Shown piece by piece: positions 1-6,909 of a stretch of 6,909 bases of DNA. The translations under genes were made by a program, and so were the position numbers. Below the pieces are notes generated by a model, which saw only the letters and a list, made by a program, of their open reading frames with translations, had not been told where the DNA came from and ran no database searches. The stretch is taken from the NCBI GenBank assembly GCA_964351745.1, contig CAYGPI010000108.1, positions 1 through 6,909 on the forward strand, written 5' to 3'. Numbering within the stretch: the first letter of the stretch is position 1; the number at the start of each line of letters is the position of its first letter. Source of the DNA: CAYNJF01 sp964351745 (GTDB taxonomy: Bacteria; Pseudomonadota; Gammaproteobacteria; Berkiellales; Berkiellaceae).

Positions 1-76
1 GGCAGATTGGGAGAGGCAGATTGGGACAGGCAGATTAGGACAGACAGATTAGGACAGGCAGATTAGGTCAGACAGG
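1..76. repeat. 14-bp tandem repeat array, cut by left edge
   Basis: Five head-to-tail 14-bp units are visible at 1-14, 15-28, 29-42, 43-56 and 57-70, with consensus GGCAGATTAGGACA. A sixth copy starting at 71 matches only for about six bases and then decays. The first two copies read ATTGGGA and the next three read ATTAGGA; copies 4 and 6 begin GACA instead of GGCA. The unit length is not a multiple of three. The change to ATTAGGA puts a TAG stop into each forward frame (36-38, 50-52, 64-66), so the visible end of the array is non-coding on the + strand. The total copy number is unknown because the array continues past the window start. It looks like a VNTR-type minisatellite; function unknown. 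Confidence 0.9.
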
Positions 77-342
77 ATAACGATAGTTTATGGGCTAAAA
101 ATTGATTTTATAAAGATCTAATTTTATATATGAGAACTGACTGAATGCTTCTAGTTGTGTACGGTTAACACTATAAATTGTAAGTTTTATCGGAAAAACC
201 CGCGTAACTGTTGAAAAGAGTAGGTGTTTGTGATATGGTTTTACGCATAACTAATTCCAACGGTCTGATTTTAAACATAAATTATTGATATTGACGGCTT
301 GAAAACAATTTCTGTTTTTATTCATTTAGGGAGGTTTACTGG
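77..342. other. Non-coding AT-rich region upstream of the antiporter gene
   Basis: This stretch contains no plausible gene on either strand; stops are frequent and the longest forward ATG frames noticed are under 20 codons. It holds a candidate promoter (211-239), weaker promoter-like hexamers close to the gene (TTGATA 285-290, TTGACG 291-296), and a short inverted pair GCGTAA (202-207) / TTACGC (241-246). At 84-99 it carries a 16-base motif that reappears, inverted and one base shorter, in the next intergenic region at 1815-1829. No tRNA, riboswitch or other RNA structure was recognised. Confidence 0.6.
211..239 (+). promoter_or_regulatory. Candidate sigma-70 promoter for the antiporter gene
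   Basis: A -35 box TTGAAA (211-216, five of six consensus bases) is followed after exactly 17 bases by TATGGT (234-239, four of six). The -10 box is preceded by TG one base upstream (231-232), giving an extended -10. Transcription would start near 246 and leave a leader of roughly 95 bases before the ATG at 343. The hexamers TTGATA (285-290) and TTGACG (291-296) lie nearer the gene, but neither has a good -10 at the right distance. This is consensus matching only. Confidence 0.42.
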
Positions 343-1680
343 ATGAGTGCGCATAGTATTATTGCTGGTGTTGTAACTATTACAGCTGTTTCAAGCTATA
401 TCAATCATAAGTTTATAAAACTCCAAAGTTCGATTGGGCTAACACTTATTAGCTTTGTCCTTTCAGTGCTTCTTTACTGCATAGCCTATTTTGGGTTTGA
501 TTTGGTGACTCCGATCCAAATTATTCTTGATAAGGTTCAATTCACAGAAACCTTTTTGAATGGCATGCTGAGTTATTTGCTCTTTGCCGTATCCTTGCAT
601 GTCAATGTAATAGAGCTTAAAAACCAAAAGTGGGTGATCTTGCTGTTAGCAACCGTTGGCGTTGTTATTTCAACGGTGCTTATTGGGTTCGGCTTTTGGG
701 CCCTAACGGGCTGGTTTGGGTTGCAAATTCCACTTGGACTTTGCTTAGTTTTTGGCGCTTTAATTTCGCCTACAGATCCCATAGCCGTTCTTGGTATTAT
801 GAAAAAGCTAAAAACACCTAAAAGCTTAGAAATTAAAATTGCAGGTGAAGCTCTTTTTAATGACGGCATGGGGCTTGTCCTCTTTGTGTGTATGTTAGCT
901 TTTGCAACTGGGCAAGCTCATGACTGGCCAGCTAGTAAGATAGTTTTGTTTTTCATGCAGCAAGGCTTAGGGGGCGTTGTCTTTGGTTTAGTTTTAGGAT
1001 GGTTAGCTATTTTCTTCCTGAAAGGATCCGATAATTATGATGTTGCTGTTCTTATAACCTTAAGTGTTGTCACGGGTGGTTATAGTTTTGCCCATGAGGT
1101 GCTAGATGTTTCAGGGGTGATAGCAATGGCTGTTGCTGGACTTGTTATTGGGGCCAATTTACGCGGCAAGTGCGGTCTTAGAAATTCTACAGTAAAACGT
1201 TTGGATGCTTTTTGGGAGCTCATAGATGAAGTCTTAAATGCTGTCTTATTTGTGTTGATAGGCTTAGAGTTTATCAGCTACCCAATTCATCTATCAAATC
1301 TATTGATTGCCCTAAGCACTATCGGGGTCGTGTTGTTAGCACGTTTTATTAGCGTGTCTATCCCTATTACAGTTCTAAGTCGGTTTAGAGTTTTCTCAAA
1401 GGGGACAATTCCAATCATGACTTGGGGGGGACTAAGAGGGGGGATTGCTATAGCACTGGCTTTAACTATTCCAGCATCAGAGCACAAAACCTTAATTGTT
1501 ACGGTAACCTATGCCGTTGTTATTTTCTCTATAGTGGTTCAAGGGATAACCATTGGGCCTTTGCTAAAAAGATATTCTGTGCCCAAAAAAATTGGTTACA
1601 ATAACAAAGCTTGGAAAAAAGAGAAGAAAAAACATATCAATGTTGGCCCCAATTTGCCTTTACACAGGCGGCCAAGTTAG
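343..1680 (+). CDS. CPA1-family Na+/H+ antiporter (NhaP type)
   Basis: This is an inner-membrane secondary transporter that exchanges cytoplasmic Na+ (or K+/Li+) for protons, supporting pH and salt homeostasis. The 445-residue product is almost wholly hydrophobic, with about 12-13 membrane segments from residue 5 to about 410 and a short basic cytoplasmic tail rich in Lys and Arg. CPA1 hallmarks are all present: SPTDPIAV with T144-D145 (unwound helix), GEALFND with N173-D174 (ion-binding Asn-Asp pair), FWE...DEVLN at 290-299 followed by IGLEF, and WGGLRGG at 361-367 with the conserved R365. No TrkA-C/RCK or CorC-like regulatory domain follows, so it is a minimal, full-length NhaP-type transporter. 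The start is secure: a perfect GGAGGT (330-335) lies seven bases before the ATG. The gene appears monocistronic. Family is certain; ion preference cannot be read from sequence. The G-rich WGGLRGG codons contain runs of seven and six G. Confidence 0.93.
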   Translation: MSAHSIIAGVVTITAVSSYINHKFIKLQSSIGLTLISFVLSVLLYCIAYFGFDLVTPIQIILDKVQFTETFLNGMLSYLLFAVSLHVNVIELKNQKWVILLLATVGVVISTVLIGFGFWALTGWFGLQIPLGLCLVFGALISPTDPIAVLGIMKKLKTPKSLEIKIAGEALFNDGMGLVLFVCMLAFATGQAHDWPASKIVLFFMQQGLGGVVFGLVLGWLAIFFLKGSDNYDVAVLITLSVVTGGYSFAHEVLDVSGVIAMAVAGLVIGANLRGKCGLRNSTVKRLDAFWELIDEVLNAVLFVLIGLEFISYPIHLSNLLIALSTIGVVLLARFISVSIPITVLSRFRVFSKGTIPIMTWGGLRGGIAIALALTIPASEHKTLIVTVTYAVVIFSIVVQGITIGPLLKRYSVPKKIGYNNKAWKKEKKKHINVGPNLPLHRRPS

Positions 1681-1698
1681 GCACTTCACCTTGTCAGT

Positions 1699-1735
1699 AG
1701 GCGTTGACCAGTGAAAGAGCGAACGCCTCTCTTTT
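1699..1735 (+). terminator. Possible weak intrinsic terminator after the antiporter
   Basis: A perfect 7-bp inverted repeat, AGGCGTT (1699-1705) and AACGCCT (1722-1728), encloses a 16-base loop and starts 19 bases after the stop codon. It is followed by CTCTTTT (1729-1735), a short and interrupted U tract. Position and polarity fit a terminator, but the large loop and poor tract make it a weak one. It shares bases 1726-1728 with the next hairpin. Confidence 0.35.
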
Positions 1736-1751
1736 GGTATTAAAAAAGAGG
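1726..1751. other. AT-rich hairpin with 10-bp stem
   Basis: Arms CCTCTCTTTT (1726-1735) and AAAAAAGAGG (1742-1751) pair over ten positions with one C-A mismatch around a six-base loop. No T run follows on the + strand and none is seen at the other end for the - strand, so it is not a standard intrinsic terminator. It may protect the 3' end of the antiporter mRNA or act with the overlapping hairpin just upstream. Confidence 0.4.
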
Positions 1752-1814
1752 TCTTCGCGCAAAATAAATCGGCCTAAGATTCTTACACTAGTTTCATCTA
1801 AATTATGAGCTGTG

Positions 1815-1843
1815 TTTAGCCATAAACTAATTTCAGTTATAAT
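1815..1843 (+). promoter_or_regulatory. Candidate promoter of the nuclease-helicase operon
   Basis: A perfect -10 box TATAAT sits at 1838-1843. The best -35 at 17-base spacing is TTTAGC (1815-1820), only three of six consensus bases, so the promoter may be weak or need an activator. Transcription would start near 1850, giving a leader of about 20 bases that carries the GAGG ribosome binding site (1861-1864). A small dyad, GTTTA (1814-1818) and TAAAC (1823-1827), overlaps the -35 position and could be an operator half-site pair; that part is speculative. Confidence 0.45.
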
Positions 1844-1871
1844 TGTGCAAATCTAAAGATGAGGTTAGGTC

Positions 1872-4478
1872 ATGGACTTGTTGCAAGAATATCCTGATGC
1901 ACTTGTATTAACTGTCACTAGAAGGCTAGCGCTTCGTTTAAAGGAGAGTTTAGTTAAAGAGCAAAAAAAACCAGTCATTTCTCGATCAATTTTCTCGCTT
2001 CAGGATTGGTACTTAAGCCTTTGGCAAATGTTCTCCCTTGGCTCTTGCGAAAGAGTGCCTCAAATTTTATCTTCCATTCAAGAGCAAGCACTGTGGCTAA
2101 AGGTCATTATCAAAAGTGGTTATGGCGATCATTTAATGAGGCCGAGGCAGACAGCGAAACAGATGATGCAAACTTGGAAGCTACTATGTGAGTGGCGTTT
2201 GAACTCAAGTCAGCTAGACTGGGGGCAGCAAGAAGAAAGTCTTATTTGTATGACATGGATAAAGTTGTTTGAAGAGTCTTTGGCTAACATGAGTGCTATC
2301 ACAAAAGCTCAAATGCCTAATATCCTTTTAGAAAAAATTGAAAATAATAACTTATTCTTCCAAGCACACATACCGTACTTGCAAACGTTGTTATGTGGAT
2401 TTGATGATTACACACCGCAATTTAAAGCTTGGCTTGAGTGGCTCGAGACAAAGGGGTTGTTGGTTAAGCCCTTTGAGCCATTAGAGCAAGCTAAAGCTTT
2501 GAAGCGATTCGCTTTCCAAGATACATACCAAGAAATTACTTATATTGCTAAAGAAGCTTTCAGTTGGGCAAAAGAAAACAAGGGTACTTTTGCTATAGTC
2601 ATTCCTGAATTAATCAACATGCGCGCCCAAGTTGAGCAGATTTTTAATCAAGTTTGCGACCCAAGTGCTAGTGTTTCTCCAGACTATCAAGTGAGTTGGC
2701 AGTTTAATATTTCTGCTGGGCTACCTTTGACAGATTATCCTATCATTCAAGTCGTGCAGCATAGTTTTAAGCTTCTTCAATCTTCCATATCGTTGCATGA
2801 AATCAATTGCTTGCTTCATTCGCCATTCCTCTCTGGAGGATTAAGTGAGCAAGAAGCTAGACATGATTTATCAGCGAATCTATGGAAGGCTCAAAAGCTG
2901 CGCTTCACGATTGAAGAGCTCCTTGCGATGCCTTTAGAAGAGCTACCAATTCTTAAAAAAATGATTCAATGGGCTTATGAACACCGTAAAGAATTTGTTG
3001 GGGAGAAACCCATCATATTTTGGAGAGAGAGACTGCTTGAGTGGTTAACACTCATGGATTGGCCAGGAGAGAGGGCTCTCAATAGTCCTGAGCATCAGAT
3101 AGTTCAGCGATTCTATATCGCAATCAAAGAATGGTCTTGTTTAAGAGATGCCATGAGTTGGTTTGAGTCTCATGCATGGTTAATGTCATTATGCCTGGAG
3201 TCAACTTTTCAGCCCGAAAGTCATCCCGTCAAAATCCAAATTATGGGGTTATTAGAAGCCTCTGGACAACGGTTTGATAAGTTATGGGTTATGGGTATGA
3301 ACAATGAGATTTGGCCTGCCAAACCCGCTCCAAACCCTTTTATACCATTAACAATCCAGATAGAAAACAATATGCCACATTCCTGTGCTCATCGAGAATT
3401 AGTTTTTGCGCAGCACCTAACAGCCACGCTTATGAGTAGCGCCCCTGAAGTCACTTTTAGTCATGCACTGCAGAGCGAGGGCAAACATTACCAGCCTAGT
3501 CCTTTCATTGAGTTTATTCCTTCTATTGAAAATGTGAACGTTGAACACCAACGTGTTGAAGATCTCATTCAAAAAAGTCAGCAGAAGGTAAGAAGAGTCA
3601 CCCAGCTCCCTATACCACTCAAACTCAATGAAAAGATTAAGGGCGGCACACAGTTAATAGAGGCTCAATCTCATTGTCCTTTCAAAGCCTTTGCAACCTA
3701 TCGGCTGCATCTTCATCAAGATAATTCTGAAAAAATAGGTATAAGTCCTCTTGAACGAGGCAGTTTTTTACATGCTGGTTTAGAGCTTGTTTGGAAAGAG
3801 TTAAAAAACTCAGAAAGATTAAATCAACTCAGTGAATCAGATTTAGAAAAACTGATAGATTTAGTTTTACAACAATTAGCGACCAAAGAAAAAGTGAAGC
3901 CTAACATGTATTGGCAATTAGAAAGTAGGCGTTTAAAACTGCTCATGAAGCATTGGCTTCTTTTAGAAAAGGAGAGAAAGCCCTTTAAAATTTGGAGAAC
4001 AGAGGCTTCGGTACAGGTGCAGCTTAAGGATTTAACATTAAACTGCCGGTTAGATAGAGTTGATTTGACCGACGATGGTTCGACAATTATTATCGATTAC
4101 AAATCTGGGGCAGCCGCTCTAAAAGATTGTTTTGGTGAAAGACCAGATGCACCGCAACTCCCATTATATTGCTTTGCAGATTTCCCCAAAAATCCAAATG
4201 GTGTTGTTTTTGCTCAGATCAAGCGTCAAAGTTGTTTGTTCATAGGCGTGACTGAGCTGCCAAACACTTTGCCGAAAGTGCGAGGGTTATCTGAAGTGAA
4301 ATTAGATGATATCCCATCTCAATGGAGCGATTTGCTAAGTGATTGGAAAATAGTCTTAGATAAATTATCTACGAGTTTTGTCGAAGGAGAGCATCGGGTT
4401 TCACCCAAGTCTGAGCATGTGTGTCAGTATTGTCATTTGCCCAGTTTATGCAGGGTTATGGAGCATCGTGATGAGTGA
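1872..4478 (+). CDS. AddB-like DNA repair protein, PD-(D/E)XK nuclease with Fe-S signature
   Basis: This is the probable nuclease and scaffold subunit of an AddAB/RecBCD-like helicase-nuclease that processes double-strand DNA ends for recombination. At 868 residues it fits the roughly 900-residue gammaproteobacterial family TIGR03623 (probable DNA repair protein, related to AddB). The N-terminus (residues 10-25, LTVTRRLALRL) is helicase-like but has no Walker A motif. The middle carries the family block GLLEASG (459-465) and LWVMGMNNEIWP (471-482). The nuclease core has H634, the LDRVD motif (D728, D731), IDYKSG (D742, K744) and QLPLY (Q762, Y766). C602 plus C851, C854 and C860 (C-x2-C-x5-C) match the four-cysteine 4Fe-4S arrangement of AddB. 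The start is firm: GAGG at 1861-1864 lies seven bases upstream, and an in-frame TAG at 1866-1868 excludes an earlier start. The end overlaps the helicase gene. Domain assignment is sure; complex formation is inferred. Confidence 0.9.
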   Translation: MDLLQEYPDALVLTVTRRLALRLKESLVKEQKKPVISRSIFSLQDWYLSLWQMFSLGSCERVPQILSSIQEQALWLKVIIKSGYGDHLMRPRQTAKQMMQTWKLLCEWRLNSSQLDWGQQEESLICMTWIKLFEESLANMSAITKAQMPNILLEKIENNNLFFQAHIPYLQTLLCGFDDYTPQFKAWLEWLETKGLLVKPFEPLEQAKALKRFAFQDTYQEITYIAKEAFSWAKENKGTFAIVIPELINMRAQVEQIFNQVCDPSASVSPDYQVSWQFNISAGLPLTDYPIIQVVQHSFKLLQSSISLHEINCLLHSPFLSGGLSEQEARHDLSANLWKAQKLRFTIEELLAMPLEELPILKKMIQWAYEHRKEFVGEKPIIFWRERLLEWLTLMDWPGERALNSPEHQIVQRFYIAIKEWSCLRDAMSWFESHAWLMSLCLESTFQPESHPVKIQIMGLLEASGQRFDKLWVMGMNNEIWPAKPAPNPFIPLTIQIENNMPHSCAHRELVFAQHLTATLMSSAPEVTFSHALQSEGKHYQPSPFIEFIPSIENVNVEHQRVEDLIQKSQQKVRRVTQLPIPLKLNEKIKGGTQLIEAQSHCPFKAFATYRLHLHQDNSEKIGISPLERGSFLHAGLELVWKELKNSERLNQLSESDLEKLIDLVLQQLATKEKVKPNMYWQLESRRLKLLMKHWLLLEKERKPFKIWRTEASVQVQLKDLTLNCRLDRVDLTDDGSTIIIDYKSGAAALKDCFGERPDAPQLPLYCFADFPKNPNGVVFAQIKRQSCLFIGVTELPNTLPKVRGLSEVKLDDIPSQWSDLLSDWKIVLDKLSTSFVEGEHRVSPKSEHVCQYCHLPSLCRVMEHRDE
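4460..4463 (+). promoter_or_regulatory. Ribosome binding site of the helicase gene, inside the nuclease gene
   Basis: GGAG lies seven bases before the ATG at 4471, within the last codons of the upstream gene. The helicase frame stays open further upstream, including a GTG immediately before the ATG, so this site is what decides the start. With the 8-bp gene overlap it suggests translational coupling of the two subunits. Confidence 0.55.
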
Positions 4479-6909
4479 ATTCATTTTAGAAGATGAACTG
4501 GCAAGAAAGAAAGCTTTGTTACCAAACAAGAGTTATATTATTCAAGCGCCTGCTGGCTCAGGCAAGACTGAACTACTAACACAGCGGTACTTAGTTTTAC
4601 TGACGTATGTTCAAAAGGGACCTGAAGAAATTCTTGCTGTCACATTTACTCGCAAAGCTCAAGCGGAAATGCGCCAACGAATTATGAAGGCACTTAAATT
4701 GGCTAAAGAGCCGCCACCCGTTCAAGGTCATGAGCGAACGACTTGGGATTTAGCTTCAAAAGTTTTGAAAAAAAGTAGTCAGCTAAAATGGGATTTGCTC
4801 AATAATCCTAATCGCTTAAAAATTATGACTATTGACGCCTTGGCACATCATTTCGTGCATCGTATGCCAATTTTGTCACAATTTGGTGCAGCCGTTGAGC
4901 TGTCTACTTATTCGGCGCCACTATACAAGCAAGCGATCAGTAATTTTCTAAGTATGACTGAGCGTGATAGCGACCATAAACCATATTTAATAGATCTGTT
5001 GTGGCATCTAGATAATAAAGTCGATTTACTAGAAGCCTTATTAAGTCAGCTTTTAATGAAGCGCGATCAATGGCTATCGCATCTCTACCCATTTTCTCAA
5101 AATCCTGTCGAGGGTTTAGCTGAACTAGAAAGTAGCTTGGAGCGAATTATTATTGAAACACTAGAGCAAGCTTCTTTGAAGTTTGACGGGGGGCTTCAGT
5201 CAAGTTTATCGCATTTCGCTCAAATCGCTGCAACTTGCCAAGACCATCTTCATCCGAGCTTGCTAGATATTGGACTGTTAGAAGAATTTCCAAAGCCTCA
5301 AGTAGAATGTTTAAAAGCATGGCAACTTCTAGCTAAGTGGCTTTTGACAGAATCAGGAGACATACGAAAGAAGATAACGAAGGCACAAGGCTTCTTAGCC
5401 CCAGCCTCGGGAGCAACAAAAGACGACAAAGAGCGCCTAAAGAAAGAAAAGCAAGGTTTTGAATCATTGTTAGCACATCTTAGGGAAGCGTCATTTGAGC
5501 CGATTCTTCAAGCTATCCTGAATCTTCCGAAAAAAGAGCTAACTCAAGATTATCGTCGAATTCTTCGAGCCTTATTTGAATTATTGCCTTTATTGGTAGC
5601 GCATCTCAAAGTTGTTTTTAAAGACAAGGGGGAAGTAGATTTTGTTGAGATTGCACAAGGTGCTTTAACGGCTCTGGGCACAGAGGATAATCCGACTGAT
5701 CTAACTTTGAGTTTGGATTATCAGATCAATCATATTCTTATTGATGAATTTCAAGATACCTCAGTTGTTCAATTTCAGTTGTTTGAGCGCATCTTACATG
5801 GGTGGACTAAAGATGATGGTAGAACATTGTTTTTAGTCGGTGACCCACAACAGTCTATTTATCGTTTTAGAGGGGCGGAAGTCGGTTTGTTTCTTAAAGT
5901 CAAGGAGCAAGGCATGGGTCAAGTATCCCTAGAATATTTACAGTTAAGAAGAAATTTTCGATCGAACAAGCCTATTGTTGATTGGTGTAATACAGTTTTT
6001 ACTGAAATTTTTCCTGCAGAGTCAAACATTTCCCTTGGTGCTGTGCCTTGCAGCTTAAGTTTGGCTTACAATGAAACTCAAGAAGGTGAGGTGCGACTGC
6101 AGGCCTTTGAAGAAAAATTACAAGAATGCACTTATATTGGTCAATATCTCCTGTCTCATAAGGACGATGGGTTATCGAAAGTTATTTTAGTGAGAGCACG
6201 TAAACACCTAGCTGAGTTAATGCCTATATTAGAGCTTTTAAGGATCCCATTTGTTGCTACAGACATTCAATCGATTTGTGCAAGTGAAGTGATTATGGAT
6301 CTTTTATCTTTGACTAAAGCGTGGCTTAACTTTTCGGATAAGTTGTCATGGCTTGCTATCCTGAGAGCACCGTGGTGCGGTTTAAGCTTAGAAGACATAT
6401 GGCAGTTGTCTCATGATAAATCTAAACCTATTATTTATCATAACTGTTTAGATCCAGATATTATAAATAACATATCAGAGGCAGGCTTAAAAAAATTAAG
6501 TAGGTTTAGTGGTGTTTGGCAATTATTTTTGTCTCAGAGATGTCGAGATACAGTGGCTAAAACTGTGAAAGCCCTTTGGCTGTCTTTAGGTGGGCCTGCC
6601 AGCTATGATGATTACAAGCCATCTATGATTGATGTTTATTTTGAAAGTCTTCAACGGTACACAAGACTTGGAATCATCTCGGATTGGGATGATTTTGAAC
6701 TTTACATGAAGAGCTTGTTTAGTCGGCAAGATACAACACAAGACTTTCCACAAAATCCTGTTGAGCTTATGACTGCTCATAAAGCAAAAGGGTTGGAGTT
6801 TGACACAGTCATTATTTCATCTTTGGAGAAAAAGCCACGTGGTGCGAGCTTAGAGCTACTTTTATGGCAAGAGCGCCCATTTAAAAATGGGGTTGACTTA
6901 CTCATGGCC
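4471..6909 (+). CDS. UvrD/RecB/AddA-like superfamily 1 helicase (3' end beyond window)
   Basis: This is the ATP-dependent DNA translocase expected to unwind double-strand ends together with the AddB-like product of the preceding gene. The frame starts at ATG 4471, overlaps that gene by 8 bp, and stays open for 813 codons to the window edge. Helicase motifs occur in order: motif I APAGSGKT (26-33, K32/T33), motif Ia VTFTRKAQAEMR (57-68), TIDALAHHF (120-128), motif II DEFQDT (425-430), motif III GDPQQSIYRFRGAE (457-470), motif IV LRRNFRSN (492-499), and a motif V region ELMTAHKAKGLEFD (765-778). The long gap between Ia and II is the 1B region, usual in RecB/AddA relatives. Motif VI and any C-terminal nuclease domain lie outside the window, so whether it is a nuclease too cannot be judged. 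Every catalytic element seen is intact. UvrD or Rep themselves are unlikely given the large 1B insertion and the neighbour. Confidence 0.92.
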   Translation, partial: MSEFILEDELARKKALLPNKSYIIQAPAGSGKTELLTQRYLVLLTYVQKGPEEILAVTFTRKAQAEMRQRIMKALKLAKEPPPVQGHERTTWDLASKVLKKSSQLKWDLLNNPNRLKIMTIDALAHHFVHRMPILSQFGAAVELSTYSAPLYKQAISNFLSMTERDSDHKPYLIDLLWHLDNKVDLLEALLSQLLMKRDQWLSHLYPFSQNPVEGLAELESSLERIIIETLEQASLKFDGGLQSSLSHFAQIAATCQDHLHPSLLDIGLLEEFPKPQVECLKAWQLLAKWLLTESGDIRKKITKAQGFLAPASGATKDDKERLKKEKQGFESLLAHLREASFEPILQAILNLPKKELTQDYRRILRALFELLPLLVAHLKVVFKDKGEVDFVEIAQGALTALGTEDNPTDLTLSLDYQINHILIDEFQDTSVVQFQLFERILHGWTKDDGRTLFLVGDPQQSIYRFRGAEVGLFLKVKEQGMGQVSLEYLQLRRNFRSNKPIVDWCNTVFTEIFPAESNISLGAVPCSLSLAYNETQEGEVRLQAFEEKLQECTYIGQYLLSHKDDGLSKVILVRARKHLAELMPILELLRIPFVATDIQSICASEVIMDLLSLTKAWLNFSDKLSWLAILRAPWCGLSLEDIWQLSHDKSKPIIYHNCLDPDIINNISEAGLKKLSRFSGVWQLFLSQRCRDTVAKTVKALWLSLGGPASYDDYKPSMIDVYFESLQRYTRLGIISDWDDFELYMKSLFSRQDTTQDFPQNPVELMTAHKAKGLEFDTVIISSLEKKPRGASLELLLWQERPFKNGVDLLMA

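Larger units (their letters stand above)
1681..1871. other. Intergenic region between antiporter and DNA repair operon
   Basis: The 191 bases hold two parts. The first (1699-1751) contains overlapping hairpins that may end the antiporter transcript. The second (about 1800-1860) contains the likely promoter of the nuclease-helicase operon. No open frame of note was seen. The spacing, the possible terminator and the new promoter argue that the antiporter and the repair genes are separate transcription units. Confidence 0.6.

Noticed and set aside
1..76. CRISPR array
   Set aside because: The 14-bp units are directly adjacent with no spacers, and no cas gene is present.
235..288. 17-codon open frame upstream of the antiporter, possible leader peptide
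   Set aside because: Its ATG lies inside the candidate -10 box (234-239), so it would not be on that transcript, and its composition shows no attenuator-type codon run.
573..869. Antisense open frame of 98 codons inside the antiporter gene
   Set aside because: It lies opposite the most conserved part of the antiporter (TD and ND motifs), has no ribosome binding site that I could see and no recognisable domain; it is a shadow of the real gene.
1287..1604. Short open frames on both strands over the 3' part of the antiporter gene
   Set aside because: Both overlap conserved membrane segments in other frames and show no family features.
2006..2191. 61-codon + strand frame inside the nuclease gene
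   Set aside because: It is out of frame within an intact family-length gene and has no motif.
1872..4478. RecC-type subunit with a dead nuclease domain
   Set aside because: The catalytic residues of the PD-(D/E)XK core and the Fe-S cysteines are intact, unlike RecC, so AddB-like is the better call.
6586..6780. 64-codon antisense frame inside the helicase gene
   Set aside because: The + strand frame here continues into helicase motif V, so the antisense frame is a by-product.
4471..6909. Internal frameshift or pseudogene in the helicase
   Set aside because: Codon-by-codon reading shows no stop and all expected motifs in order up to the edge; the missing end is due only to the window limit.

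Overview
The window reads as an AT-rich (by eye roughly 40% G+C) piece of a gammaproteobacterial chromosome. All recognisable genes are on the + strand. The organism call is an inference from base composition and from the adjacent AddB-like nuclease and UvrD-type helicase pair, a gene arrangement typical of Gamma- and Betaproteobacteria. A Legionella-like genome would fit, but nothing here proves the genus.

Layout: (1) Positions 1-76 hold a 14-bp tandem repeat array of five full copies plus a decayed sixth, running off the left edge. (2) Positions 77-342 are AT-rich and non-coding, with a good candidate sigma-70 promoter at 211-239. (3) Positions 343-1680 encode a complete CPA1-type Na+/H+ antiporter with a strong ribosome binding site. 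(4) Positions 1681-1871 are intergenic, with two overlapping, mutually exclusive hairpins followed by a perfect TATAAT box for the next gene. (5) Positions 1872-4478 encode an 868-residue AddB-like DNA repair protein with a PD-(D/E)XK nuclease domain and a four-cysteine iron-sulfur signature. (6) From 4471 to the right edge runs the first 813 codons of a UvrD/RecB/AddA-like superfamily 1 helicase, cut by the window end before motif VI. It overlaps the nuclease gene by 8 bp.

The last two genes are very probably one operon whose products form a helicase-nuclease complex that processes double-strand DNA ends, analogous to AddAB or RecBCD. The AddB-like subunit has no Walker A motif, so the ATP-driven motor must be the second gene. 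The antiporter appears to be a separate unit working in cation and pH homeostasis at the inner membrane. No RNA genes, insertion sequences or CRISPR arrays were seen.
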